Source of the DNA: RGIG7450 sp045648785
GTDB lineage: Bacteria; Bacillota; Clostridia; RUG12999
Direction of reading: 5' to 3'
DNA: 10,717 nucleotides
Assembly (NCBI GenBank): GCA_045648785.1
Contig: JAZROP010000024.1
Location: 1 to 10,717, forward strand
In this document: one piece after another, positions 1-5,876 of the stretch
Numbering within the stretch: position 1 is the first letter of the stretch
How the letters are laid out: the number at the start of each line of letters is the position of its first letter
Notes under the pieces: model-generated
Seen by the model: only the letters and a program-made list of their open reading frames with translations
Databases searched by the model: none
Told to the model about the DNA's origin: nothing
Program-made: the position numbers and the translations under genes

Positions 1-57
1 AACATTATTTTAAACCCTATTATTTCAAGACTTTTAAATTACAGAAAAATATAAAAC

Positions 58-86
58 AAAACCCGGAAGAATTTCTTCCGGGTTTT
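58..86. terminator. Bidirectional intrinsic terminator after argG
   Basis: A perfect hairpin has arms 61-70 and 74-83 with a 3-base loop, extendable by three A-T pairs to 58-86. It lies six bases past the argG stop codon. On the minus strand it is followed by TTTGTTTTAT and on the plus strand by a T run, so it could stop transcription from both sides. The 57 bases to its left show nothing recognisable. Confidence 0.85.
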
Positions 87-91
87 TTAAA

Positions 92-1309
92 TTAGTTCTT
101 TTTGTTTTTTGCCATCGTCATTGCGCGGACTTTTAAGGGGAGACCGAACAGGTTGATAAAGCCTGTCGCATCTTTCTGGTCGTAAACATCGTCCTCACTG
201 AATGTAGCGATTTCTTCGTCATAGAGAGAATAGGGAGATGTTGTACCTGCGGGAGTTACGCTGCCCTTGTAGAGTTTAAGCTTAACAGTTCCTGTAACTG
301 TTTCCTGAGTTGAATCAACAAACGCAGACATAGCCTCACGGAGAGGAGTGTACCAAAGACCATCATAAACAAGGTCTGCAAATTTATTTGCAAGCTCGAG
401 CTTATAGTGGAGAGTCTGTTTGTCAAGACAGAGATATTCAAGTTCTTTGTGAGCTGCGTAAAGAACAGTTCCGCCCGGTGTTTCGTAAACGCCACGGCTC
501 TTCATACCAACAAGTCTGTTTTCAACAATATCATCTATACCAACGCCGTTAGCGCCAGCAATTTCGTTAACTTTTGTAAGAAGTTCAACGGCACTATCGT
601 ATTTTTTGCCGTCAACTGCAACCGGAACACCTTTTTCAAACTCAATTGTGATATATGTAGCTTTGTCAGGAGCTTTTTCGGGAGGTACAATCATTTTTAA
701 GATTTTTTCGTAGTTGGGTTCGTTTGCAGGGTCCTCAAGGTCCATGCCCTCATGGCTTAAGTGCCAGATATTTCTGTCCATGGAATAGTTATCTTCCTTA
801 GTAACAGGAACAGGGATACCTCTTGCTTCTGCGTATTCAATTTCTTCTTCTCTGGATTTGATGTCCCAGATTCTCCAGGGAGCAATAATTTTCATTTCCG
901 GAGCGAGAGCCTTGATTGTAAGCTCAAAACGAACCTGGTCGTTACCCTTACCTGTGCAACCGTGGCAGATTGCTGTTGCGCCTTCTGCTTTTGCAATTTC
1001 AACAATTCTTTTCGCAATGCATGGTCTGGCGTGGGAAGTACCGAGCATATATTTGCCTTCGTAAAGAGCACCTGCTTTAAGTGTAGGCCAGATAAAATCT
1101 GTTACATACTCTTCCTGAAGATTTTCAATGTATAGTTTGGAAGCACCAGTTTTGAGAGCTTTTTCTTCCAGACCTTCTGTTTCTTTACCCTGTCCTACAT
1201 CACCGCAAACTGCGATAACTTCATAATCGTAGTTTTCTTTGAGCCAGGGTATGATAATAGAGGTGTCAAGACCTCCTGAATATGCGAGAACAACTTTTTC
1301 TTTTGCCAC
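92..1309 (-). CDS. argG: Argininosuccinate synthase
   Basis: This cytosolic enzyme joins citrulline and aspartate, using ATP, to form argininosuccinate, the second-last step of arginine synthesis. The 405-residue protein has the usual family length and is conserved throughout. The ATP pyrophosphatase P-loop AYSGGLDTS is at residues 9-17, and the signature HGCTGKGNDQVRFE is at 116-129. The start is GTG at 1309-1307, chosen because AGGAGG (1322-1317) lies seven bases upstream and the protein begins as ArgG proteins usually do. A good promoter lies just before it and a hairpin terminator just after, so it appears to be transcribed alone. argH, its usual partner, is not next to it in this window. 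Possible regulatory palindromes lie in the shared upstream region with ruvC. Identification is secure. Confidence 0.97.
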   Translation of the reverse strand: MAKEKVVLAYSGGLDTSIIIPWLKENYDYEVIAVCGDVGQGKETEGLEEKALKTGASKLYIENLQEEYVTDFIWPTLKAGALYEGKYMLGTSHARPCIAKRIVEIAKAEGATAICHGCTGKGNDQVRFELTIKALAPEMKIIAPWRIWDIKSREEEIEYAEARGIPVPVTKEDNYSMDRNIWHLSHEGMDLEDPANEPNYEKILKMIVPPEKAPDKATYITIEFEKGVPVAVDGKKYDSAVELLTKVNEIAGANGVGIDDIVENRLVGMKSRGVYETPGGTVLYAAHKELEYLCLDKQTLHYKLELANKFADLVYDGLWYTPLREAMSAFVDSTQETVTGTVKLKLYKGSVTPAGTTSPYSLYDEEIATFSEDDVYDQKDATGFINLFGLPLKVRAMTMAKNKKN

Positions 1310-1341
1310 TTGAAATTCCTCCTAAAATCTGTTATAGTAAC

Positions 1342-1370
1342 AGTATACTACTTTTTTCTTGAGAATTCAA
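1342..1370 (-). promoter_or_regulatory. argG promoter (sigma-A type)
   Basis: Read on the minus strand, TTGAAT (1370-1365) and TATACT (1347-1342) are separated by exactly 17 bases. Transcription would begin near 1335, giving a short leader of about 25 bases that contains the AGGAGG site. Two inverted repeats sit on this promoter: CTTGA/TCAAG (1358-1371) over the -35 box, and CTGTTA-TAG-TAACAG (1329-1343) over the expected start point. Either could be an operator, but no regulator is shown by the sequence. Confidence 0.75.
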
Positions 1371-1376
1371 GTGTAG

Positions 1377-1427
1377 AAATGTACAAATTTTATACATTTT
1401 TGGTGTAAAATTATGAATAATTATACA
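1377..1427. promoter_or_regulatory. Palindromes between argG and ruvC, one ARG-box-like
   Basis: Two palindromic AT-rich sites lie between the divergent genes. The first (1377-1399) is a perfect 7-base inverted repeat, AAATGTA/TACATTT, with a 9-base centre. The second (1414-1427), TGAATAATTATACA, differs by one base from the symmetrical ArgR-box core TGAAT-N4-ATTCA. A role in arginine control of argG is inferred from similarity and position only. In AT-rich DNA such sites can arise by chance. Confidence 0.4.
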
Positions 1428-1442
1428 AAAAAGGATAAAAAT

Positions 1443-1937
1443 ATGGTTATTTTAGGAATTGACCCGGGCTATGCAATAGTTGGTTATGGACTTGTTGAGT
1501 ATATTGGAAACAGGTTTCGCGTGCACGATTACGGTAGTATTCAGACCAAAGCAGGAATGCCCACAAACGAAAGGCTAAAAATTATATATGATTCTATGAC
1601 CGAGCTGATTGCAAAGCATAATCCAGATGCAATGGCTGTGGAAGAGCTTTTCTTTAATACCAACTCGAAAACTGCAATTGTGGTTGCTGAGGCGAGAGGT
1701 ATTATACTGCTCAGTGCCATAAATGCAGGAGTTGATATTGCAGAATATACTCCGCTTCAGGTAAAACAGGCGGTTACAGGTTATGGAAGAGCAGACAAAA
1801 ATCAGGTTCAGCAGATGACAAAATCTCTGTTGGGGCTTGATAAAGTACCAAAGCCAGACGATACGGCGGATGCTTTGGCAATTGCCATCTGTCATGCACA
1901 TAGCGCAGGGTCGGCGGTGTATAGAAATTTAATGTAA
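1443..1937 (+). CDS. ruvC: Crossover junction endodeoxyribonuclease RuvC
   Basis: RuvC is the nuclease that cuts Holliday junctions during recombination and repair, normally working with the RuvAB branch-migration motor. The 164-residue protein carries all four expected acidic catalytic residues: D7 in GIDPGYAIVGYG, E67 in VEELFF, and D140 and D143 in PDDTADALAIAICH. I chose ATG 1443 because AAGGA lies seven bases upstream and the protein then starts directly at the RuvC fold. An in-frame ATG at 1413 would add ten lysine-rich residues and has no ribosome binding site. ruvA and ruvB do not follow it. The last 157 bases (1781-1937) occur again in diverged form at 3072-3228, so the present 3' end may have been acquired by recombination. 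No terminator follows directly, so transcription may run into the next gene. Confidence 0.95.
   Translation: MVILGIDPGYAIVGYGLVEYIGNRFRVHDYGSIQTKAGMPTNERLKIIYDSMTELIAKHNPDAMAVEELFFNTNSKTAIVVAEARGIILLSAINAGVDIAEYTPLQVKQAVTGYGRADKNQVQQMTKSLLGLDKVPKPDDTADALAIAICHAHSAGSAVYRNLM
1781..1937 (+). repeat. Left copy of a 157-bp direct repeat (3' end of ruvC)
   Basis: This segment aligns without gaps to 3072-3228 at a constant offset of 1291 bases. By hand count about 29 of 157 positions differ. The match starts abruptly at TTATGG, includes an identical 38-base run at 1788-1825, then becomes more diverged toward the stop codon. Both copies end at the same in-frame TAA. This copy completes the intact ruvC gene. 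Confidence 0.95.
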
Positions 1938-1995
1938 GAATGGTATATAAAAAGAAATATAAGAGACTAAACAATATATATTCAAGATAATTTGT

Positions 1996-2024
1996 TTGAC
2001 TTTTATTGTAATAAATGATAAAAT
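1996..2024 (+). promoter_or_regulatory. Promoter of the stalk-domain protein gene
   Basis: TTGACT (1996-2001) and TAAAAT (2019-2024) are 17 bases apart, and a TG one base before the -10 box makes it an extended -10 promoter. It lies in the 118-base gap after ruvC and would give a leader of roughly 25 bases carrying AGGAG at 2043-2047. It shows that the gene between the two ruvC copies brings its own promoter. Confidence 0.75.
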
Positions 2025-2055
2025 ATAAAAATCAAAATATAAAGGAGAAATAAAA

Positions 2056-3024
2056 ATGAAACTTAAAAACTTACTTGCAGTTGTTATTGTTGCTGCACTT
2101 TTTGTTCTGCCGGTATCTGCTGCCGAAACTATCAAATTTGGATATAGTGAAGGCTCAAACATTCCGGCGGAAAATGGTTGCACAGGTATGCAGATAAGCA
2201 TTTCCGGTATTACAGGAACGAGCGACGAAGTTTATATGACAAATTTTTTGAATCAGGCTTTTCCTACATACACAGCTCAAAGTCCGGCAGTTATTACTGT
2301 ATTGGAAGATACAATGCTTTTCGTAGAAGAATTGGTTGATTTCTATTCAGAAGGTCCTGTTGACACAATTACTCTTTCACACGACGGTTATGGCGAAGAG
2401 CACACTGGCTGGGACATCTGCAAAAAAGGCGAAACTGTTACACTTTCAGAAGCAGGTGTTTATTATATTCATTCGCAATATTCCGGTTATCCGTTTGGAA
2501 AACCGCAATTGGTTGTGGTTGTTGAAAACAGCACTGCAAAATATACCAACTCCAGAGTGTTGGTGGACGGTAAGGAAATTGCTTTTGAGGCTTATAATGT
2601 AAGCGACAATAACTATTTTAAACTTCGTGATATAGCAACTGTTCTTTCTGGAACAAGCAAACAGTTTGAAGTAACCTGGGATGAGGGAAAGGGCGTAATT
2701 GATTTATTGTCTGGCAGAAAATATACTCCTGTTGGCGGAGAATTGGCTATAGGTGATAAAACAGATAAAAGCTGCAGAAAATGGTATGCTCCTATTTACA
2801 AAGATGGTTCAATGATTTCTCCTCTTACAATTAAAAAAGTTTTTATCGATGAGATTGCTGGAGAATCTACCATGTCTGAGCTTACATATGTGAAAGCCTT
2901 TAATATTAATGACAACAACTTCTTTAAACTCAGAGATTTAGGTAAGGTATTTAACTTTGCTGTAGGCTGGGATGAAGCAACACAAACCATATCTATTGAC
3001 AGTACAAAAACTTATACAGAATAA
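2056..3024 (+). CDS. Secreted protein with two stalk-type (copper amine oxidase N-like) repeats
   Basis: This 322-residue protein is probably exported and stays at or leaves the cell surface. Residues 1-22 form a signal peptide: a lysine-containing start, a hydrophobic stretch, then LPVSAA as cleavage site. Residues 24-165 form a probable beta-rich region that I do not recognise. Two related C-terminal modules follow. The first has AYNVSDNNYFKLRDIATVL (179-197) and a WDE at 208-210. The second has AFNINDNNFFKLRDLGKVF (281-299) and WDEATQTISID (305-315). Such modules are common in clostridial secreted proteins, where they usually accompany another domain; no amine oxidase activity is implied. 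There is no visible LPXTG or S-layer anchor. AGGAG (2043-2047) lies eight bases before ATG 2056, and a good promoter precedes it. The gene sits exactly between two copies of the ruvC end, which suggests it arrived by recombination. Its function is unknown. Confidence 0.85.
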   Translation: MKLKNLLAVVIVAALFVLPVSAAETIKFGYSEGSNIPAENGCTGMQISISGITGTSDEVYMTNFLNQAFPTYTAQSPAVITVLEDTMLFVEELVDFYSEGPVDTITLSHDGYGEEHTGWDICKKGETVTLSEAGVYYIHSQYSGYPFGKPQLVVVVENSTAKYTNSRVLVDGKEIAFEAYNVSDNNYFKLRDIATVLSGTSKQFEVTWDEGKGVIDLLSGRKYTPVGGELAIGDKTDKSCRKWYAPIYKDGSMISPLTIKKVFIDEIAGESTMSELTYVKAFNINDNNFFKLRDLGKVFNFAVGWDEATQTISIDSTKTYTE

Positions 3025-3071
3025 GTAGAATAAAAAGCATACTCCCACGTTCAAAATGCCGGCTCGGCAAT

Positions 3072-3228
3072 TTATGGCAGAGCAGACAAAAATCAGGTTC
3101 AGCAGATGACAAAATCCATGCTTGGGCTTGATAAAGTACCAAAACCCGACGATACTGCCGATGCTCTTGCAATTGCAATATGCCATGCGTACAGTGCAGG
3201 GTCGGTAGCTTATAACAGATTGAAATAA
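3072..3228 (+). pseudogene. ruvC: Displaced 3' fragment of ruvC
   Basis: This is a remnant encoding the last 51 codons of RuvC (from YGRADKNQVQQMT to SAGSVAYNRLK) in an open frame ending at TAA 3226-3228. It has no start codon or ribosome binding site of its own and lacks the first two catalytic acidic residues, so it cannot make active RuvC. Most base differences from the intact copy are silent. At protein level it differs mainly at one Leu/Met, one His/Tyr and the final residues. This preserved coding pattern suggests it was part of a working gene until recently. A strong terminator follows directly, so it may be the original ruvC end, with the intact copy now using a newcomer's end. Confidence 0.9.
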
Positions 3229-3231
3229 ATG

Positions 3232-3262
3232 AAAAAGCGAAAGGAATTTCCTTTCGCTTTTT
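3232..3262. terminator. Bidirectional terminator between ruvC remnant and prs
   Basis: A perfect 14-base-pair hairpin has arms 3232-3245 and 3249-3262 with a 3-base loop. One arm begins with an A run and the other ends with a T run, so it works in either direction. It stops transcripts from the ruvC/stalk-protein side and from prs, whose stop codon lies 18 bases away. Confidence 0.9.
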
Positions 3263-3279
3263 TAATGTTAGTATGTATC

Positions 3280-4257
3280 TTAGCTTTTCTTTTCAGGGTC
3301 AACATACAGAGGAGAAATTGAGATGTCCTCGTAAATTCTCTTGATTGTTTCTGCAAAGATAGGAGCAACTGAAAGAACCTTAAATTTTTCAAGCATTTTG
3401 CTCTTAGGAAGAGGAATGGAATCGAGGAATACAATTTCCTTAAGAGGAGACTCGTCCAATCTTTCAATAGCAGGACCGGAAAGTACAGCGTGTGTGCATG
3501 CGCAGTAAACCTCTTTTGCACCCTTAGCCATAAGAGCGGAAGCACCTGCAACAATTGTGCCGGCGGTGTCTATCATATCGTCAACCATGATGCAGTATTT
3601 ACCTTCAATATCACCAATGATATTCATAACCTCTGCAACATTGGGACGGGGACGGCGTTTGTCAACAATAGCAAACGGAACGCCAAGCTTTTGAGCAAAC
3701 TGTCTTGCTCTGCCTACACTGCCGTGGTCTGGAGAAATAATGCAGACATCTTCAAGATTATCTTTGAATTTATTTTTAAAATAATTTGCCAAAAGGGGAC
3801 CGCCGTACAGATGGTCGACGGGGATGTTGAAAAATCCCTGAATCTGTGCAGCGTGCAAATCAATTGTAAGAACTCTGTCAGCGCCGGCTGTGGTTAAAAG
3901 GTCAGCAACGAGTTTTGCTGAGATGGGGTCACGAGCCTTGGCCTTTCTGTCCTGACGCGCATAACCAAAATAGGGGAGAACGGCAGTAATTTTAGCAGCA
4001 GACGCTCTTTTGAAAGCATCTATCATAATGAGAAGTTCCATTAAATTATCGTTTACGGGATCGCAAGTGGACTGAACTACAAATACTTCAGAGCCTCTAA
4101 CCGTTTCGTTAATGTTAACAGATATCTCCCCGTCACTAAAAATCTTTACCTCGGAATTACCAAGCTGAAGTCCCAGCTTTGCAGCAATGTCTTTGGCAAG
4201 TTTTTTGTGAGAGTTTCCGGCAAAAATCTTAATGTTTTTCCCGTGAATAGGACCCAT
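3280..4257 (-). CDS. prs: Ribose-phosphate pyrophosphokinase (PRPP synthetase, class I)
   Basis: This cytosolic enzyme transfers pyrophosphate from ATP to ribose-5-phosphate to make PRPP, the precursor for purines, pyrimidines, histidine, tryptophan and NAD. The 325-residue protein has normal class I length. The catalytic flexible loop YARQDRKAK is at 99-107, the DLHAAQIQGFF segment at 133-143, and the PRPP-binding loop VDDMIDTAGTI at 225-235. The start is ATG 4257-4255, with AAGGAG (4271-4266) eight bases upstream. A GTG three codons earlier overlaps that ribosome binding site and is unlikely to be the start. It lies 48 bases after glmU on the same strand, so the two are probably one operon, as in Bacillus (glmU-prs). 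A perfect 10-base palindrome fills most of the gap between them. Confidence 0.97.
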   Translation of the reverse strand: MGPIHGKNIKIFAGNSHKKLAKDIAAKLGLQLGNSEVKIFSDGEISVNINETVRGSEVFVVQSTCDPVNDNLMELLIMIDAFKRASAAKITAVLPYFGYARQDRKAKARDPISAKLVADLLTTAGADRVLTIDLHAAQIQGFFNIPVDHLYGGPLLANYFKNKFKDNLEDVCIISPDHGSVGRARQFAQKLGVPFAIVDKRRPRPNVAEVMNIIGDIEGKYCIMVDDMIDTAGTIVAGASALMAKGAKEVYCACTHAVLSGPAIERLDESPLKEIVFLDSIPLPKSKMLEKFKVLSVAPIFAETIKRIYEDISISPLYVDPEKKS

Positions 4258-4281
4258 TCTTATCACTCCTTAAAAATAATT

Positions 4282-4305
4282 AAATTATGTATGGGTACAT
4301 AATTT
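4282..4305. promoter_or_regulatory. Perfect AT-rich palindrome between glmU and prs
   Basis: AAATTATGTA (4282-4291) and its exact complement (4296-4305) are separated by four bases, filling half of the short glmU-prs gap just outside the glmU stop codon. In the mRNA it would form a 10-pair, AT-rich hairpin upstream of the prs ribosome binding site, followed by a U-rich stretch. It could be a weak attenuator, an RNA-stability or processing element, or a protein binding site. Confidence 0.5.
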
Positions 4306-5670
4306 TTAAAACTTTTTCTTTTTAACCCAACCCTCTTTGTTAACCTGACGGGCTCTTGCAACGGCAAGAGAGTCCTCAGGAACATCCTCGGTGATGGTTG
4401 AGCCGGCGGCTGTATATGCGCCTTTTGCAACAGTTACAGGGGCTACAAGGTTTGAGTTGCAGCCAATAAATGCGTTGTCGCCAATAGTCGTGCGATGCTT
4501 GTTTTTACTGTCATAGTTAACAGTAACAGTACCGCAACCGAAATTAACTTTTTCACCAACATCACTGTCGCCAACATAGGTGAGATGGGATATTTTTGTA
4601 CCATTGCCAATATTAGAATTTTTAAGTTCTACAAAATCGCCGACTTTAACACTGTCACCGACAGTGCAGCCGGGACGGATATAAGCAAAGGGACCGACAT
4701 GCACATTTTCACCAATTTTACTATTTAAAATAACAGAAGACAAAACATCCGAACCAGAACCGATTTCCGAACTGTCAATCATACAGGAGGAACCGATAAT
4801 GCAACCTGAACCGATTTTCGTGTTACCTTTAATAATGGTATTGGGATAAATAACTGTATCAATTCCAATTTCAACTTCTGTACCGATATATGTTGTTGCA
4901 GGGTCGATTAAAGTAACGCCCGAAAGCATAAGTCTTTGGTTAATTTTTTTTCTGAGAGCAAGTTCGGCGTCAGCGAGCTGCACGCGGTCATTAACACCGC
5001 AGATTTCCGACGGATCTCCGACACGGTATGCACCAACACTGTAGCCGTTTTCAATAAGTATTTCAATAGTGTCTGTAAGGTAATATTCCGACTGTGAATT
5101 ATCATTTTTCAGGTCGGATAATGCGGCACGAAGCAGACCTATATCAAAACAGTACATACCTGAGTTTACCTCGGTAATCTGCTTTTGCAGAGCGGTCGCA
5201 TCTTTATCTTCAATAATTGCTTGTACATTTAAATTTTCATCCCGCAAAATTCTACCATAACCGCTTGGATTGGGGAGATTTGCAGTAATAACTGTTGCTG
5301 CAAGTCGGTTGTCAAAATGGTATTTTATGGCAGCCTTAATTGTTGCAGCATTAACGAGAGGGACATCGCCCGAGAGCACAAGAAGAGTATCTCCGTCTGT
5401 AAACTGGGACATAGCAGACATAACAGCGTGACCAGTACCGAGCTGTTGCTGTTGATATGCATATTTTTTATCTTCGCCGAGGCAATTTACAACCTCCTGC
5501 GAATTTTTGCCGATAACTGTAATAATATTATCAATGTCGGCATTTTCTGCAGCGGAATAAACAAGCTTAATAATGGGAGTGAAACAAATTTCATGTGTAA
5601 CCTTGGCTCTGTCGGATTTCATTCCTGCGCCCGAGCCGGCAGCAAGAATAACTGACGAAATAGAAGACAT
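4306..5670 (-). CDS. glmU: Bifunctional UDP-GlcNAc pyrophosphorylase / GlcN-1-P acetyltransferase
   Basis: GlmU acetylates glucosamine-1-phosphate and couples the product to UTP, giving UDP-GlcNAc for peptidoglycan and wall polymers. The 454-residue protein has normal length. The N-terminal half is a nucleotidyltransferase: LAAGSGAGMKS (9-19), Lys23, QQLGTGHA (75-82), SGDVPL (100-105), GYGR (137-140), Asn227. From about 250 the hexapeptide-repeat left-handed beta-helix acetyltransferase follows, with expected active-site residues Arg332, Lys350, His362, Tyr365, Asn376, Asn385 and Lys391. The oddity is in the first motif: the family has G-x-G-T-R-M, but here it reads G-S-G-A-G-M, so the catalytic arginine (Arg18 of E. 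coli GlmU) is Gly16. GGAGG (5682-5678) lies seven bases before ATG 5670-5668. prs follows in the same operon; spoVG, upstream of glmU in Bacillus, is absent. Confidence 0.95.
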   Translation of the reverse strand: MSSISSVILAAGSGAGMKSDRAKVTHEICFTPIIKLVYSAAENADIDNIITVIGKNSQEVVNCLGEDKKYAYQQQQLGTGHAVMSAMSQFTDGDTLLVLSGDVPLVNAATIKAAIKYHFDNRLAATVITANLPNPSGYGRILRDENLNVQAIIEDKDATALQKQITEVNSGMYCFDIGLLRAALSDLKNDNSQSEYYLTDTIEILIENGYSVGAYRVGDPSEICGVNDRVQLADAELALRKKINQRLMLSGVTLIDPATTYIGTEVEIGIDTVIYPNTIIKGNTKIGSGCIIGSSCMIDSSEIGSGSDVLSSVILNSKIGENVHVGPFAYIRPGCTVGDSVKVGDFVELKNSNIGNGTKISHLTYVGDSDVGEKVNFGCGTVTVNYDSKNKHRTTIGDNAFIGCNSNLVAPVTVAKGAYTAAGSTITEDVPEDSLAVARARQVNKEGWVKKKKF

Positions 5671-5700
5671 TACAATACCTCCATAATATGTTATACAGAC

Positions 5701-5729
5701 ATTATCTCATATTTTATGACTTTTTTCAA
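5701..5729 (-). promoter_or_regulatory. glmU-prs operon promoter
   Basis: On the minus strand, TTGAAA (5729-5724) and GATAAT (5706-5701) are 17 bases apart, placing the transcription start about 25 bases before the glmU start codon. The divergent gene has its own promoter about 80 bases away, and no overlap between the two is seen. Confidence 0.7.
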
Positions 5730-5810
5730 GTCTTTTTGAAAATTTTATAAAATGCCAAAAAAAGTAGCGGTCTTTTATATAACATTTGAACAACAGCGAC
5801 AAACAGATGA

Positions 5811-5839
5811 TTGACAAAAATGAGAGGTTGTGATAACAT
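5811..5839 (+). promoter_or_regulatory. Promoter of the LTA-synthase-like gene
   Basis: A consensus TTGACA (5811-5816) is followed after 17 bases by TAACAT (5834-5839), with TG one base before the -10 box. Transcription would begin near 5846, giving a leader of about 30 bases. Confidence 0.7.
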
Positions 5840-5876
5840 TATACGGTAGTTTTAATTTGAATTATAGGTGATATCA

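Larger units (their letters stand above)
1938..3071 (+). other. Putative inserted segment between two ruvC 3' ends
   Basis: The DNA between the two copies of the ruvC end holds one complete promoter-gene unit and no transposase, integrase or clear terminal repeats. Its right edge carries a small GC-rich hairpin, TGCCG-GCT-CGGCA (3057-3069), directly before the repeat begins. The layout fits incoming DNA, carrying another strain's ruvC end plus the downstream gene, that recombined into ruvC. The mechanism is inferred. Confidence 0.55.

Noticed and set aside
1413..1442. An upstream in-frame ATG that would lengthen RuvC by ten residues
   Set aside because: It has no ribosome binding site, overlaps a palindromic site, and adds a lysine-rich tail not typical of RuvC. 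ATG 1443 has AAGGA at the right distance.
2056..3024. Copper amine oxidase enzyme
   Set aside because: Only the N-terminal-like stalk module is present. There is no catalytic domain and no topaquinone motif.
3057..3069. Small GC-rich hairpin after the stalk-protein gene as a terminator
   Set aside because: The stem has only five pairs and no T run follows, while a strong terminator stands at 3232-3262. It is kept only as a mark of the insert's right edge.
1575..3186. Antisense open frames at 1575-1901 and 2938-3186 that share a peptide (WYFIKP, CHLLNLIFVCS), suggesting a small protein family
   Set aside because: They are the reverse reading of the two ruvC end copies. The similarity is fully explained by that repeat, and neither has a ribosome binding site.
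4258..4266. GTG three codons upstream as the prs start
   Set aside because: Its first base is part of the AAGGAG ribosome binding site, which is correctly spaced for ATG 4257.
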